The position numbers and the translations under genes are program-made. Positions 49,932 to 62,779 of a stretch of DNA of 64,000 nt are shown in pieces. Numbering within the stretch: the first letter of the stretch is position 1; every line of letters begins with the position of its first letter. Source of the DNA: Cucumis sativus (lineage: Eukaryota; Streptophyta; Magnoliopsida; Cucurbitales; Cucurbitaceae); NCBI RefSeq assembly GCF_000004075.3, contig NC_026660.2, forward strand, positions 20,897,498 to 20,961,497, written 5' to 3'. The notes under the pieces were generated by a model. That model saw nothing but the letters and a program-made list of their open reading frames with translations. It did no database searches and was not told the origin of the DNA.

Positions 49932-52900
49932 TCAGAACACTTTTTCAAATAGGACCTTGGCAATGTGGTAGTTGATAGTCCAAGGATCGAAATAGGCTGC
50001 ATAATACAGACTTTTTGCTACCGTTAGAAATGTGTGCTTGATTTGTGAGTTAATAATATCATTGCTATCTGAGGGGTTTTGGATCACCAGTTGCATAAGT
50101 TTCCTCATGTCATCTTCTATCTCTTGGGGCATTTTGTTGTCTGTTTTCTCCTTATAGATGCCACCATTGGTTACCTGAAGGAATAAAACAAAGGAAGGTC
50201 AATTTGTGGTTGTAATGAATGAATTAAGGGGGAAAAGGGATGGGGAATATAATGTTTTTATTATGTGGGGTGCAATGGGTTGTGCCTCTGTATAAAACAC
50301 TAACCTTGTGCTTTTTAAAGTGACCAAGTTGATGGCACACTTTGTTTGTGAGGTAGGAAAGCTTCTGATATTGAGGATTAGACAACAGATCTTCCAAAGT
50401 TGAACAGCCTGAGTTGAGAATTATTGTTTGCACCAATAACTCTGCCTCTTCCTTGTGCACATCTCCATCCTCTTGCCACTTAAACAACCATTTCTTCCAC
50501 TATATTTTAATCAATGAAAACGTTAATACTTAATTTTCAAGTAGCAAATACAAAATTTAAAATACTCGAAGTTAGTTAGCTGCATTCTTTTGGCCCTATG
50601 CTAATGAACAGAATTTCTCTCTGTTGTTGATTGCGATGGGAATTTATATCACTTTAGCTTTTGTATCTACTTCATGTCTACTCAGTTTGTGTAGTTTTTG
50701 ATAGGGTATGATGTGATGGGCATTTTTTCTTTTCAATTTGAGAAAAGAGAAAAGAGATATGAAGGAATTGACTACTATTCAAAAAAAAAGTTGAACATAA
50801 TGTGTTTGAATGGCATTATTATTGAGTTGTGAATGAAAACAAAAACAAAATAAACTCTCACAGCTTGATGCAAATGGTGGGTGATGTCGAGACCGTGTGA
50901 CACCAGTATATCCAAAGAGATATTGGTTAGGGTTCTAAGCAAAATCCCAACTAGTCCCTGTCCTCCTTTTTGTTGCACATTGCTTGATCTCCTGTCAAAA
51001 CAAATCCCAAAATCAACGACTTTTCAAACACCCGTATCTTTATTCTTTCTTTCTAACTTATCAGCTCTTGACTTCTTTTTTCCACCAATAATTGTCCCAC
51101 ACACTCAAACTTCTTCTTCTCATTCATTTTTACAAACACGAAATATGATAACATTTCTTCAATCATCTTCATTCATTATCTTTATCAATAATAACCCATC
51201 ATCTTCCTTTTGCTTCTCTCTCTTTTCAAACTCGATTCTAGTCTCTCAACCAACCACTTAACCAAGAAACTATAAGATTTTCTTTCTTTTTTACCTTTTG
51301 AAAGGTGTAGAACGTAGAAAAACTAAAGCAATAGAAGACAAACATATAGGAATATAATGTTACGGAATAATGTCTAGTTATACTATAATTAAAGGAGTTG
51401 GTAGATATGATAAAGGCTATACGTTTTTATTGCTAATTTATAAGCCTGTTTTCTTTTTTATGTCAGATTGTAGCTGTATAATTGGATCCATATGTATTAT
51501 TATTATTTTTCATTTTTGGTAATTTCAAGGTAAGGAATTAGGCATTTATTTTAGAACTGTTTAAGATAATACACGAAGGTGTTGATGAGTGTTATTTCAC
51601 AGTGTGACAAAGCATAAAACAAAATCCCCACTATTGTTGTACAAGAATATAGATTGAAACACAACCATCCACAAAGAAATTGACACAAATACAGACATAG
51701 GATGCCACAAACTTCCCATATAATGGTAAACAAGAAATATACAGTATAAGATTTGTGGAAAAAGACAGCAAAATAAATCCCAAAGTCTAATTAAAAATAA
51801 TAATAAAAAAAATAAAGAACAATTGTAAATATAGCAACCATGCATGAAATATTAGTAGATATAACACAATTTAGATCTAGCTCGTGAAGTTTATCAAGTG
51901 ATTAGTCATATATGTTGCTATATACTTAATTATTATTCTTAAAAGCAATATCTTATGCAATTATATCCTAAGAAAACCATTTGGAAAATAATTTTTTTTT
52001 TATATACTATTATGATTAAAGAAAAGGAGAAGTACCATGCATTATTATCGTAGGCTTGAGCAGCATCCAAGTTGGTAAATTGTTGGACAAAGGCTCGTCG
52101 TTGGTCAGCATTGGCGTCCTTGAAATGGGACTCGATGGCGTCGACCAATGCAGCTGTCTTGGTCCATGCAAGCCTCTCCTTAGCCCTTTCTGGCTCAAAA
52201 ATGGAACACACTGCACCAAAATATGAGAACAAAAGGTTCGTTCTTCTCATTCCATAATCTCTCAGCTTGTTCTCTATGTACCATCTATGCCCCCAATAAA
52301 AAAGGCACAATTAATTATTAATCAATCAATTTAATTTGTTAAACAGAATGAAACTGATCAATGATAATAGTTAATAGTAATGTTTGCTTACTTTTGAATA
52401 TCAACCCATTCAATCTGATGCAATAGTTGGCAGTTGTTGTAGTCCAATTTTGCAAGCTCCAAGTATGTGTCATTGTTTACCTTAAACATCCTGAAATTGT
52501 AATCACATTTATCTAATTACTCCACTTTTATTTTTTGTATGTAAGTCATTAAAATTAGATTAACCATATAAAGTTGATAATAGAGACCTGTAGAGAGTTT
52601 TTCCAATCCAAACATCATTTTTGCCACCATACTGTTCTATGAAGAGACGAGTCTCAACCCGAGGCAAGCTTGCAAACCATGGAACTTCGAGAGCGTAACC
52701 AACCTGCAATCAAAGGTTCAAAATGTATCAGTACGTGGATCAAAAAGTACTTTTTGTGCGTAATAAAGAATAAAGTGATCAGTATGACCTCGCCAGGTAA
52801 ATCCTTAGTGATGATCCACTTGTCCAAAAGATCATTATTGGCCTGTTTCTGTCGGAGAAATTTGGAGGAAAATTGTCTAGCATCCTCAAGAATTTTCTCT

Positions 52901-55900
52901 CCGGGGAACATTACCTGATCGGAAGCCCGATACAGGTTAAACATTCCGGTCACCGCCTGCGTGGACTGCCCCGCAATGCACACGAACTCTCCATCTTTCT
53001 CAAAATGCTTGAACACATCTATCAAATCATATAATTCATTCATTCATTCATTCCACCTTAATTCATAGTTCATTCCTCAAATCATTCTAATAAAGTTCCT
53101 TCTATATATTAATGATATTGTTTTTTACCCGCAGAAACATCATGGCCATACAGCCTGAGGAGTCTGAATCCCATGGCTGTGTCGTCTATATCATGAAATT
53201 GCGAATTTCTTGCCCAACATATTCCTTCATCACTCCAAAATCTTTCAGAGAAAGTAGACAATAATAGTATTTTAAACACAAATCAAATCAACCCCTCATG
53301 TAATTTTAATTCAATTCAATTGATTCTGATTTTGTAGTGTACCTTCGCACATAATTTACACACTCAACTATTTGTGAACGGAAGAATCTAGAAATTCCAA
53401 GTCTTTGTAGTCTGTCCACAGCCCATATGTGCTCGAACAAGTCCACAGGGTACACATTCGGCACTGAAAAGAGCATAAACAAACCAAGAATCCAATTCAC
53501 TTTTGTTTTCATTACTTTCGAGTCTATAACAATGTAACATTACAATTAAAGAGTTTATATATTATATATTATTTTGAAACACTATCAAGAATAGTGGGAC
53601 TGATGTTTGACTATTCGAAACATTAATTAAATAATAGATTCAAGACAACGTATAAAGAAAAGGAAATTAGAAAGTAGAAGAGAGATATATTTTGTTTTAC
53701 CTCCACCATTAAAGCGGTTGACAACGGAATCTAGATATTTAAAGCAATTGGGGTCGTTGGTTTGCATGAGTGCAAAGGCAGTGGAGGCAGGAGAACTCAA
53801 GAAAGAGCCATCTTGACATTGCAATTTGAGAAGCTTTTCCCAATCCAAACCCTCCATTCCTTCTAAGCTATGCAACAGCGTTGTTGGCACTTTATGCATT
53901 ATATCTTTTGGTATCCTGTTTTGGACACACATTTCTTAGTGCTCTCTCCTCATATACATTATCCCATTTTTCTAATTATTTACCATGCACCCAACTCCAC
54001 CTATTACAACTTTCCCTCTATTTTTCATAACATATAACAAACACACAAATAAATTAATAATCAAAATGCACTAAAGTATTTGCACTATTCACGTACTATA
54101 TAACAAAAATGTTTATTATTTTGTGGCTATGCTGTACTCTTTTTCTTCTTCTTTTTTTTTTTTTTTTTTTGCAATCCACCTGGTTGTCCAACCATTGTTG
54201 CTTAGACAGGCCGACTCCTTTTTAAGTTTTTCTATTCCATCTTTTTGCAGTTCAACTACTGTTTATAATGACTGTTTTGATAAGTTTTTGTATAGTGTGA
54301 ATGCAGAAAGATGGGTGGAAGGTGTGTAGTAGTAGTAGTAGTAGTAGAAGTATACCTGGTCAACTTGATGTTCCTTCGGTGGTTAATCTCTTGCAAGATA
54401 GGGGAATGTGTGGGGAGAATTTGGAGGTTAAGTTTTTGAGCAAATTGGAGAAGGGAAGGGAAAGCAATCTCAAAGCCAATAGGCATGTGTTCAGCATTTT
54501 CATGTTGGAGCTTGGAAATGTTTTGGTTAAGGAAAGCTATTCCTTTTAGAGACTTTTGGGGATGGAGATTCCAATATTTCAAAGCTACAACACAAGCCAA
54601 TGTGTTAAGAATGCGATCATGAGCTGAGAATATTTGACTGTCACCCCAAGACCCATCTTGTAATTGATTCTTTGCAATCCACTCAAGGGTACAAGGGAAT
54701 AGAGGACCATTCTTCTTAACCTCTTCTTGATCTTCCTCTCCTCCTCCTTCTTTGCTCCGTATTAGAGCCACCCATGCCGTGTCGTAAGCCGAGATGCTTA
54801 TGTCACCATCGTCCATTGACCTCAGCATTGCGTTTATCTCCTTCACTCTTTCCTCTATCTCTTTCCATATCAACACCTGTCATTTTTTATTTATTATAAG
54901 AAAGAAAAACTTAAATGGACTAGAAAGAGTCGGATAAATTTTAATATATTTTATAAAAAAGTTTCAATATTTTACCACGTCCCATTTCAATTTGGTATTT
55001 AGATTTCAAAACTTATATATTTTAATACCGATGACTAAATTAAAAATTTGAGAAAGATATAGAGAAGAGATGAATAGATACAAAACTCCACGTAGGAGAG
55101 AGAACAGAAAAAAGCAACAAAGAGACCATTCAACAATACAGTTCATAACATAAAAATTTTAAAAAAGGGTAACATTTCGAAAGGTAATAATTTTATTTCC
55201 ATAGAAAAGAAAAAAGGGAAAGGTTTATGAGTTGAGCCAATCCCATTACATGCAAAGGGAGAGTTGAAATTGTGTATGGAGAGTATAAATATAGGAATGA
55301 AGTGCATGAGGGACAAGTAAGCCAATGTTATTGAGTGGGGATCAGGCACTTTCAGTTATACACACACACATATAAGCCAAAAGAAAAAAAATACAGATAG
55401 CTCTTGACTTTACTATATGAATTTCATTTTTACATGCATGCCCCTAACCCCAAACCAATTCCTAATCTATGCTAATTAGTAAATTTAAATTAATATGGGA
55501 AATTAAGTCAAAAAGAAAGAAAGAAAAGGGGAAACTAGAAAGGTACTTGAGGAGTAGTTTCTGATTGTATGTCATCCTCCACAAACTGATGCCACTTTAT
55601 AACTGGCACACCACTTTGTAGCACATCGCTGTACTCTGCGGGTTGGTGACAAATATTAGTGTGTGTGTGTATATATATATATATAACATTTTTCATAAAA
55701 TTTTAAAACTTTTTCCTTTTGTGTGTGTGTGTGTACAGTGCACATATAAACATATACCTTGAGTGGGAGGCTTGGAAATGGCATTGCATTTGATGATATT
55801 GGATCTTCTGTCTTTAACCTTCAATAATGAACAGCCACCTGATCCTATATACAAATGCATATACTATTATATGTACACATTTAAATCAATGTGTTAGATT

Positions 55901-56414
55901 AGATTAAGGTATATATAGCGTCTATAAAATTAATAATTAAATTTTCTAATTTTCTAATTTTCTAATTTTCTAATTTTCCCATCCATGGCCACACACTCCA
56001 ATTTTTTTTTATCAGTACTACTCGGAGATTTAAACATACGCATCATTCAGCCTATGTCTTTTTCTTTCAGAAGAAAAACGAGAACAAAGTTTATTCCTTC
56101 TGTTGTATTTTCAGTACATAGGAAAGAAAGATCAAACCTCCGACCACTAGAAAAGAAAAACGTGTCGATTAGTATTCGAAGAAGAGAAGGTTAGTGAGGG
56201 GGAAAACCCCATTTTAAAGCAAACAATAATGATATAAAAGGAGAAAGAAAAATATGCATGGGGGGCGTTGTGTGTAGAGGAGGAACATACCAGGAGGATG
56301 AGGATGAGGGTGGAAAGAGACATGGGAGGAAGAGGAAGAGAAAGAAGAAAGAAAAGGGGAATTTGGTGAAGAAGAAGAAGGAAGAAGGTGAGAAAGAGAA
56401 GAGGAGGAGGACAT
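49932..56414 (-). CDS. CPS: ent-Copalyl diphosphate synthase (class II diterpene cyclase), 14 exons, complete
   Basis: Exons: 56414-56291, 55844-55758, 55635-55547, 54876-54356, 53915-53701, 53463-53343, 53241-53129, 53018-52789, 52703-52588, 52490-52392, 52284-52036, 50991-50862, 50499-50305, 50174-49932. They join to 843 residues without a break. The Ser-rich N-terminus is a plastid transit peptide. Segments follow in family order: SAYDTAWVAL, QLQDGSWGD, the catalytic acid motif DIDD at residues 403-406 (FHDIDDTAMGFRLLRLYGHD), and KDLPGEVGYALEVPW. The ent-CPS base pair is present: His289 in LHS and Asn348 in PNV. No class I DDxxD is seen in the C-terminal part, so the enzyme is monofunctional. 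It converts GGPP to ent-CPP in plastids, the first committed gibberellin step. Confidence 0.95.
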
Positions 56415-56416
56415 GA

Positions 56417-56442
56417 TGGTGGTGGTGGTGGTGGTGGTGGTG
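56417..56442. repeat. GGT/CCA trinucleotide repeat just upstream of the CPS start
   Basis: About eight GGT units on the plus strand, directly before the CPS start codon in its 5'UTR (read as ACC on the transcript). Confidence 0.85.
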
Positions 56443-56819
56443 ATGGTTATGTTTTTTGTTTTTGTTTGTATTTTTGTTTTGGGGGGGTGAGTGTGTTTTT
56501 AAAATAATATTGGGGTTTTTGTTTTGAAGTTGAAAAGAAGTTAGTGAAAGAGGAAGGCATTTTAAAAGGGAAGAGGACAGAAACGACTTCCCATGAGATT
56601 CCCGCTCTTAGGCATACAGCATCATCCAAAACACCATGGAATTGAGGGCACTCCTGTCCTTTTCCCTCTTAATTACATTTCTCTTATTTCTTTCCATTTT
56701 CTTTCCTCTAATAATTCTCCCGTTTGGTAACCATTTTTGTTTTTCCGTTTCAAACCCTAAAAATAAATTATTAAAAATTACATCTTTTCCAAAAAATTGT
56801 TAAAATTAGCCAATTGAAC

Positions 56820-56925
56820 AAAATATTTACAATACTAATATACTTCTATAAGTGACAAAAATTTATCCGTTTCTATCATTGATAGAATCCAACATTTTGC
56901 TATAGGTTGTAAATATTTTAGTTTA
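56820..56925. repeat. Small inverted-repeat sequence upstream of CPS
   Basis: AAAATATTTACAA near the left end is answered by TTGTAAATATTTT near the right end, about 90 bp apart, with TCTATCATTGATAGAA inside. It resembles fragments of AT-rich DNA transposons. Tentative. Confidence 0.35.
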
Positions 56926-57457
56926 TTTTATGGAAATTTTTTTAATTTTATTACTGATATAATATAATGATAGAATCTTGATTTTTGCTATTTTAAAAAA
57001 TATTTATTATTTTATTATATATATTTGAAAATGCTTTTTTTTTTCGGTTAGTTTTTCAAGTTTGAATTGAATTTTTAAAATCATCCCTAAAATGTGAATG
57101 GTAACCAAGAAAGAAAATAAGATAGTTTCTAAACGTGACTTTTTTGAAATTTTTAAAATTTAAAAGCTATTTGTTTTCGTGTGTAATGCGATGTTGCCAA
57201 AAGTGGTGTTTATAACGCTTCATTTTTAAAAGCTAAAAAATCAACCGATTATCGAACGCGACATCCGTTTTTGGTTTTTAATTTTTTTTCTAAATTAAGC
57301 TTATAAACATATAAATATGTATCTTTCTCTTTTAGTTCTTGCGGGTAATTCACCGTTAGATTTTTTTTTTTTTTTGCCTAGTTGTATATACTTTCATTAA
57401 TATTTTAAAAAATAAAGTGGAATTTAAAATCTAAATTTAAATTTACACATCAAAACT

Positions 57458-57735
57458 AAACCAAAACTTTAAGAATAAAAAGATTTTTCCTTTTTGTTTT
57501 TTCTCCCTAATTTTGGCATGAATTCATTGCCTTGTGCAGAGAATTTAATTAAATTCATTTCCTCAGTAATGGTAAGGTTTATGGATTTGCCAATAAATCC
57601 CTAAAAACCAAAAACTTTGAGAATAAATTGGGTTTTTTTTCTTATAGTTTTTATTTTTTTTCCCTTTTTTTGCAATCAATTCATTGCATTCTGCAGACAC
57701 AATTTAATTAATTTCCTTTCCTCACTCAATGGAAA
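57458..57735. repeat. Diverged tandem duplication, 147-bp unit
   Basis: 57458-57604 and 57605-57735 share AAACCAAAACTTT.AGAATAAA, ATTCATTGC, GTGCAGA or CTGCAGACA, AATTTAATTAA and TTTCCTCA..AATGG in the same order. Located 1.0-1.3 kb upstream of the CPS start codon. Confidence 0.6.
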
Positions 57736-57739
57736 GGCT

Positions 57740-60700
57740 TTTCCACATCAGATGAATATGTTTTTCCATATTCAAATTGCTTTCATCAATTCCATTAAAG
57801 AAAAAAAATCATTACAAATTCACTCAAACATTACTTCCCTCATAAACACATTAACATATTTTTGTATGAATCTTACATTATGTAAAATTAAGTCTATATA
57901 ATCATAACATAGAATCAGTAAAAGGTGGACAGTAACGTAACAACGGTAGCTAGAACTTCAAGTTAGGTCGAACACACTACCATACCATAGAATTAAAAGT
58001 TTAACTCATATATAAAACTCTAAAGTAGTGTTTATATATAGTCTTTAAAATGTTCGAACATGTATAATAGATTGGAAAAGTTTTCATTGTCTTATTACGG
58101 TTTCCTCATGTGACTATGCCGTGTTGGTACAATTTCATATAAATGCATTGATATAATATTCAAATCATATAATATTGTCAAAGCTAACGCATAGTTAACT
58201 ATTCAAAATTTCATGTTAGGGGCACAATACAATTTATATAACGTTAAAATTTTAGTACGTTAACGTCTTAACTTATGTCATATGTAATTTCTAAGCTTTA
58301 ATTTGAAGATAATATATTGTAGATCACGAAATCTGTATTATGTGTTTAACATGTTGTATGAAACAATTTTTTTATAAATATTGTTATTGGTTATAAAGTC
58401 GAATCTTGATGTTTAATTAGAAACAAAAACAATTTATCGTTTTATACCATGCTAATTTTTAATCGTTTTCTATATTTCATCGTATTTTTGGATGCTAAAC
58501 ACCTTCGGTTCAATTGGTTTTTGTCTATCGGTTTGACTTTTCAACTAGTCATACTCATTACTATTTTTTAATATATATTTTTAAAGGGTATTTAAAATTT
58601 ATATTCAAAATGAATATTCGAGGAAGGACACGTGCCCCGTGCCCCGTGCCCCAAGGTGACTTCGTTGGTAGGGGCAAGGTGTTAGATGGACTTATGAATT
58701 ATTGTGGAATTGAAATAATGTTTATCAATTTCATTGTCCTTTCTATAATACAGCGAGTGATCATAATTGAAACATATGTTAAGTTAATGTTTAATAATTA
58801 GATTGATTGCATATATGGTTTAATTGGACCTACATCATGAAAAGAATTAAGTTTGATGATAAAAATTTAAATCATGATTATGTCTAATAAGAAGCTTCCT
58901 AGCCTAACTAAACCTCGTTTCAAGAGAGTACTAATCAATCAAGTTCATACTAGAAAATATTTCTTTTAGAATATAATAATTCAAAATAGAATTATATGAA
59001 TGAATTAAACTCTTTTGTCTTTTTGATATTCAATCTTTGCTTTACTTTCCTTTCATGTTAATTAAAAATCACATCCTTCAAATCAACACAACTCTACAAT
59101 AGCTAAGAAGAAGAAAAGTACTTCCATACTTGAATTACAAAATTATGGAATTCTTAGATCAAGCTTGTCTGTGAATTAAATAATTATGATGTAACTAAAG
59201 ATCTATCTTAGGTCATAACTTTCATATTCCTTTCAATGAATATATATATATAGATAGATGTGTAATTGAGACATAAAAATCTGACTAACTTTGTGTATGT
59301 TTTAAGATGACATAAATTAATAATGAAATAGATGGAAGTGTTGTCCCCTTGAGGTGTGATTGAGCAATTTTTTGTCCCATGATTTGGATACAATAATATT
59401 TTAGGATTTGATGAGATTTAAAACCATGCCTTTATATCTACTGAATAGTGGATCTAATCAGTATCCTTTTGGGGCCATGTTGAACCCTAACCAATTTTAT
59501 ACATTGCATTAATTTATGTTCTTTTTTTTAGTATTATTTGATGATCCAAATATTTGTTTTTCAAACACAAATCATTGTAATATGCCCTTTGGGGACGTTT
59601 TTCAATCAGTGAGTGAAAAGGTCCAATTAATTATTAATGAAAAAGAACTGTTGTTGCTCCCAATTAGGTGGTGATTGAACAACTACTGTCTCCAAAGACA
59701 TCAGTTGTGTGTTTTCATAAATGTTATTAGGATTTGATTTGTTTTAGATATATGGGTTTGTACATTATTATTATGAAACCCACAAGAGTTGATAGTGGAT
59801 CTCATTTTGTCCTTTTTGGTCATGCCCAAGGATGAAGGAGGACCTAACATTGTTCATATACTTGGCAGTGCCTATGTGCTGTTGGCCCAGTTGTGATCTG
59901 CTATTTGGTACCATTTTTGCTCATGTTGCATTATGGATAGAACATGATCTAATTGAATGTCTTGCATATATGTAGATGATTCGATCTTTTATTTATATAT
60001 GTTTTTCTTTTCTTTCTGTATTCTTTTTCTTATGTTTATCTTTTCTAAATTTAAAATTCGTTGGTTAAGAACGTTATGATAAAGAATTAAAAACAAACTT
60101 TACGACGTTACAGAATATTGTGAGACGACATTATAGATATCCTTGCGTTAGATAAATTTTAAACCAATCTAGGTCTTGAATTCTTTCAAGTATTGGACGT
60201 AAATGCTTTACATATAAGTGTATCGTTGTTTTTGCTAGTGTTTGAGAAAGAAAGTATATGTTATGCAATGTGAATTAGGAAATAAAACTAATTGTTGGAT
60301 GGTCAGAAAAGTAGAAAGTAATGCCATGCAATTTTCCATTTTATAATATAAAAACTATGACTAAACTATAATATAAGAATTATTACTTATACCATATATC
60401 TCTTGCAATGAATACAACAAAAAGTAATCTTAAATTCAAACATGTAACTATCATATATAACAATATGATATGTATAATACAATGTTTATGAAAGCATATG
60501 ACCACATTTATGCTATTATCCTAACTATGTAACAAGATATACAATCTTCTAGCTAATTATTACATTTATTTTGTTACACAGTTCGTACATATTTCAATCT
60601 ATCTCCTCGTGATTTCATCGGTTGTAAGACCATGTGGCTTTCAACATATCTAATTCAACTTGTGTTTTTCTATCTGATTCTTCAAGTCTAGCTTTTAAGT

Positions 60701-62200
60701 TTGTTTGTCCACTACGATTTGTGAGAATGACTCAACGATAAATTGCTTTCTCTTTTCTTAACTTCTTAGGCTTTGGTGCAAAACTAAGACCTTTAATATT
60801 GGTCGACTCATGTGCCCAGCTAAATACGTGGTCGCGTATTTCTTTCTCTCTATGTCGTTGAAGACCCTTTTTAGGTAGAGGCCTCCCTTAGCTCTAGTTA
60901 GACTATACCACTATATCGAAAACAAATAATTGTACGACATACAACTTTATATAAATGAAAGTTATGTTGGAGAAATAAAAAGTTACATATGAATTATCAT
61001 TAATTAGCTGTCTGGTTAACATACAAGAGTCAGTATCCATAGAGTGTGTATGCTTAAACAAGTCTCTATTGGTCTGACTACTTGATCGTGATCGTGATGT
61101 CCTTTCTGTACAACAAATCACATAAACGATAATAATAATACTTTCTTATGAATCAAATACAGAAAGACTAGAGAAATGAAAATTTGATATGGATTTTGTA
61201 AGGCAAATGTAAGTAAAAAACAAGTAAAACAATTCTGACTTTTGATTGTGGGAATTCAAACTAATTAAGGCATAAATGTGACAATCTTCGATGACAAGTA
61301 GTCGATCATGTGAGGTCTTCTTGTGCCTCTGTAGGACTTCGCATATTTTTTGTAACGTTCGCGTAATTTTCACTCACATTATTTGAATGAATTTTGCGTC
61401 TAATGATCGATAAAATCATTGACAAGTTGGTTGACTAGTCATTCGAAAAATTGTTCTAAATAAAAAAGTAAAAAAAACAAAAGGATTGCAACGAACGCAA
61501 TCATGTATATATACTAGAAAGAACATGTGCACATGAAAAGTGAAATTTTTAATTTTAACGTTTAAAAGAGTATATAAATTTAATTTTTGTTTTTAAGATA
61601 TTCAAATATTATAAGTTGGTAAAGTAAAATATTTGTAATTATATAATATAAATAATTTATACAAAATAAAAAAAATATTAATTACAAAGAAAAATATCTA
61701 TTTAGAAATTTTAAATTATACATAACTTTATCACTCACAATTTCATTTTATTTTACATAGAAATACCCTGAGAGAAAGTGATTAGAAATGTGAACACGAG
61801 TCACAAGGACGATGATATAGAATGTGTGGGTGATAAAAGGGAAGAAGAGAAATTTATATAGCTTTAAAACCGAGTTAATGAATGATCATACGTTTTTTCT
61901 TAATTTTTGTGTGAAGACGAGAGTTTCAAGACATTAAAAAAAATTAATTAATTGAGAAATAACGAGAATGGATAGATGCATGTATTCATTTAAAATTCAT
62001 AATAATTAGAAAAATTAACGAATAATGAGGATGGGTAGATTCATGTATTCATTCAAAATTCATAATAATTAGAAAGATTAACAAATTAAAAATGCAACTA
62101 CAATAGTATCTATGAAGATAGTAAATAAAAAATCAAACTATACAAATGGGCAAAATGGAAAGAAAAAGTTTATATGATCCCTATTGCAGCATCTTATCAT
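57740..62200. other. Intergenic, no convincing gene
   Basis: AT-rich. 59330-59500 and 59650-59850 are diverged direct copies (see findings). 60600-60905 on the minus strand has scraps of coding-like sequence (ARLEESDRKTQVELDMLK) broken by stops, possibly a decayed transposase. A short triplicate GTGCCCC stands at 58632-58653. Confidence 0.35.
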
Positions 62201-62770
62201 CAGTGTACTTTTAATAGACTCTCTACATTAATCCTAACCAAAAATCATTCTCGAATGTTGATATAGCAGTGAGATTTCTAAACTTGGTTGCATTATGTTA
62301 GACTTATTTCTTCCACACTGAGGGTTGATCTCCATAGTTATTCTCTTATAGAGTTGTTGGACATGTCTATATCTATCCAACTTATCAATGTTTAAAGAAG
62401 AAAACATTTTCGTATATTGAATTGTAATGAGAAAACTTTCTCTCCATGAAAACCTACGGCTGCAACCAACAAATAAACTACAGTAACACAAAGTAAAGCT
62501 AAAATACAATTGTTGTCATAATACACCCCATCCCAGTACACAATGGAGATCGAGAAATCCCATCTTTGCCAAAGAAAAACTTTGAAGAACAGGAGGATGA
62601 TTAAGCCTTGGTAAAGATATATATATATCAGCGAGTTCAAAGAGCCACTTGTGATCATTTCTCAGCTGACAAAGTGATAATCTATTTCAATGTGTTTGTC
62701 TGTTCATGAAACGTTGGATTGGAAAAGCAAACAATCATAACTTGAATATCACAGGATACTAAAACGGGAG
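62200..62770 (-). mobile_element. Ty1/copia relic (RNase H end and LTR)
   Basis: On the minus strand, SNPTFHEQT followed in the next frame by KHIEIDYHFVS and ITSGSL matches the conserved end of copia RNase H (NPxFHERTKHIEIDCHFVR). Further on, LAKMGFLDLHC recalls the pol terminus. The remainder toward 62200 is probably LTR. Frameshifts and stops show it is inactive. Confidence 0.6.
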
Positions 62771-62779
62771 CTAAAGTTG

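Noticed and set aside
56214-56290. Reading-frame continuation of CPS exon 1 to a stop at 56214
   Set aside because: Intron sequence after donor 56290. The spliced form keeps the known protein pattern.
60600-60905. Minus-strand coding-like scraps possibly from a plant transposase
   Set aside because: Frames are broken every 20-40 codons and no diagnostic motif could be named.
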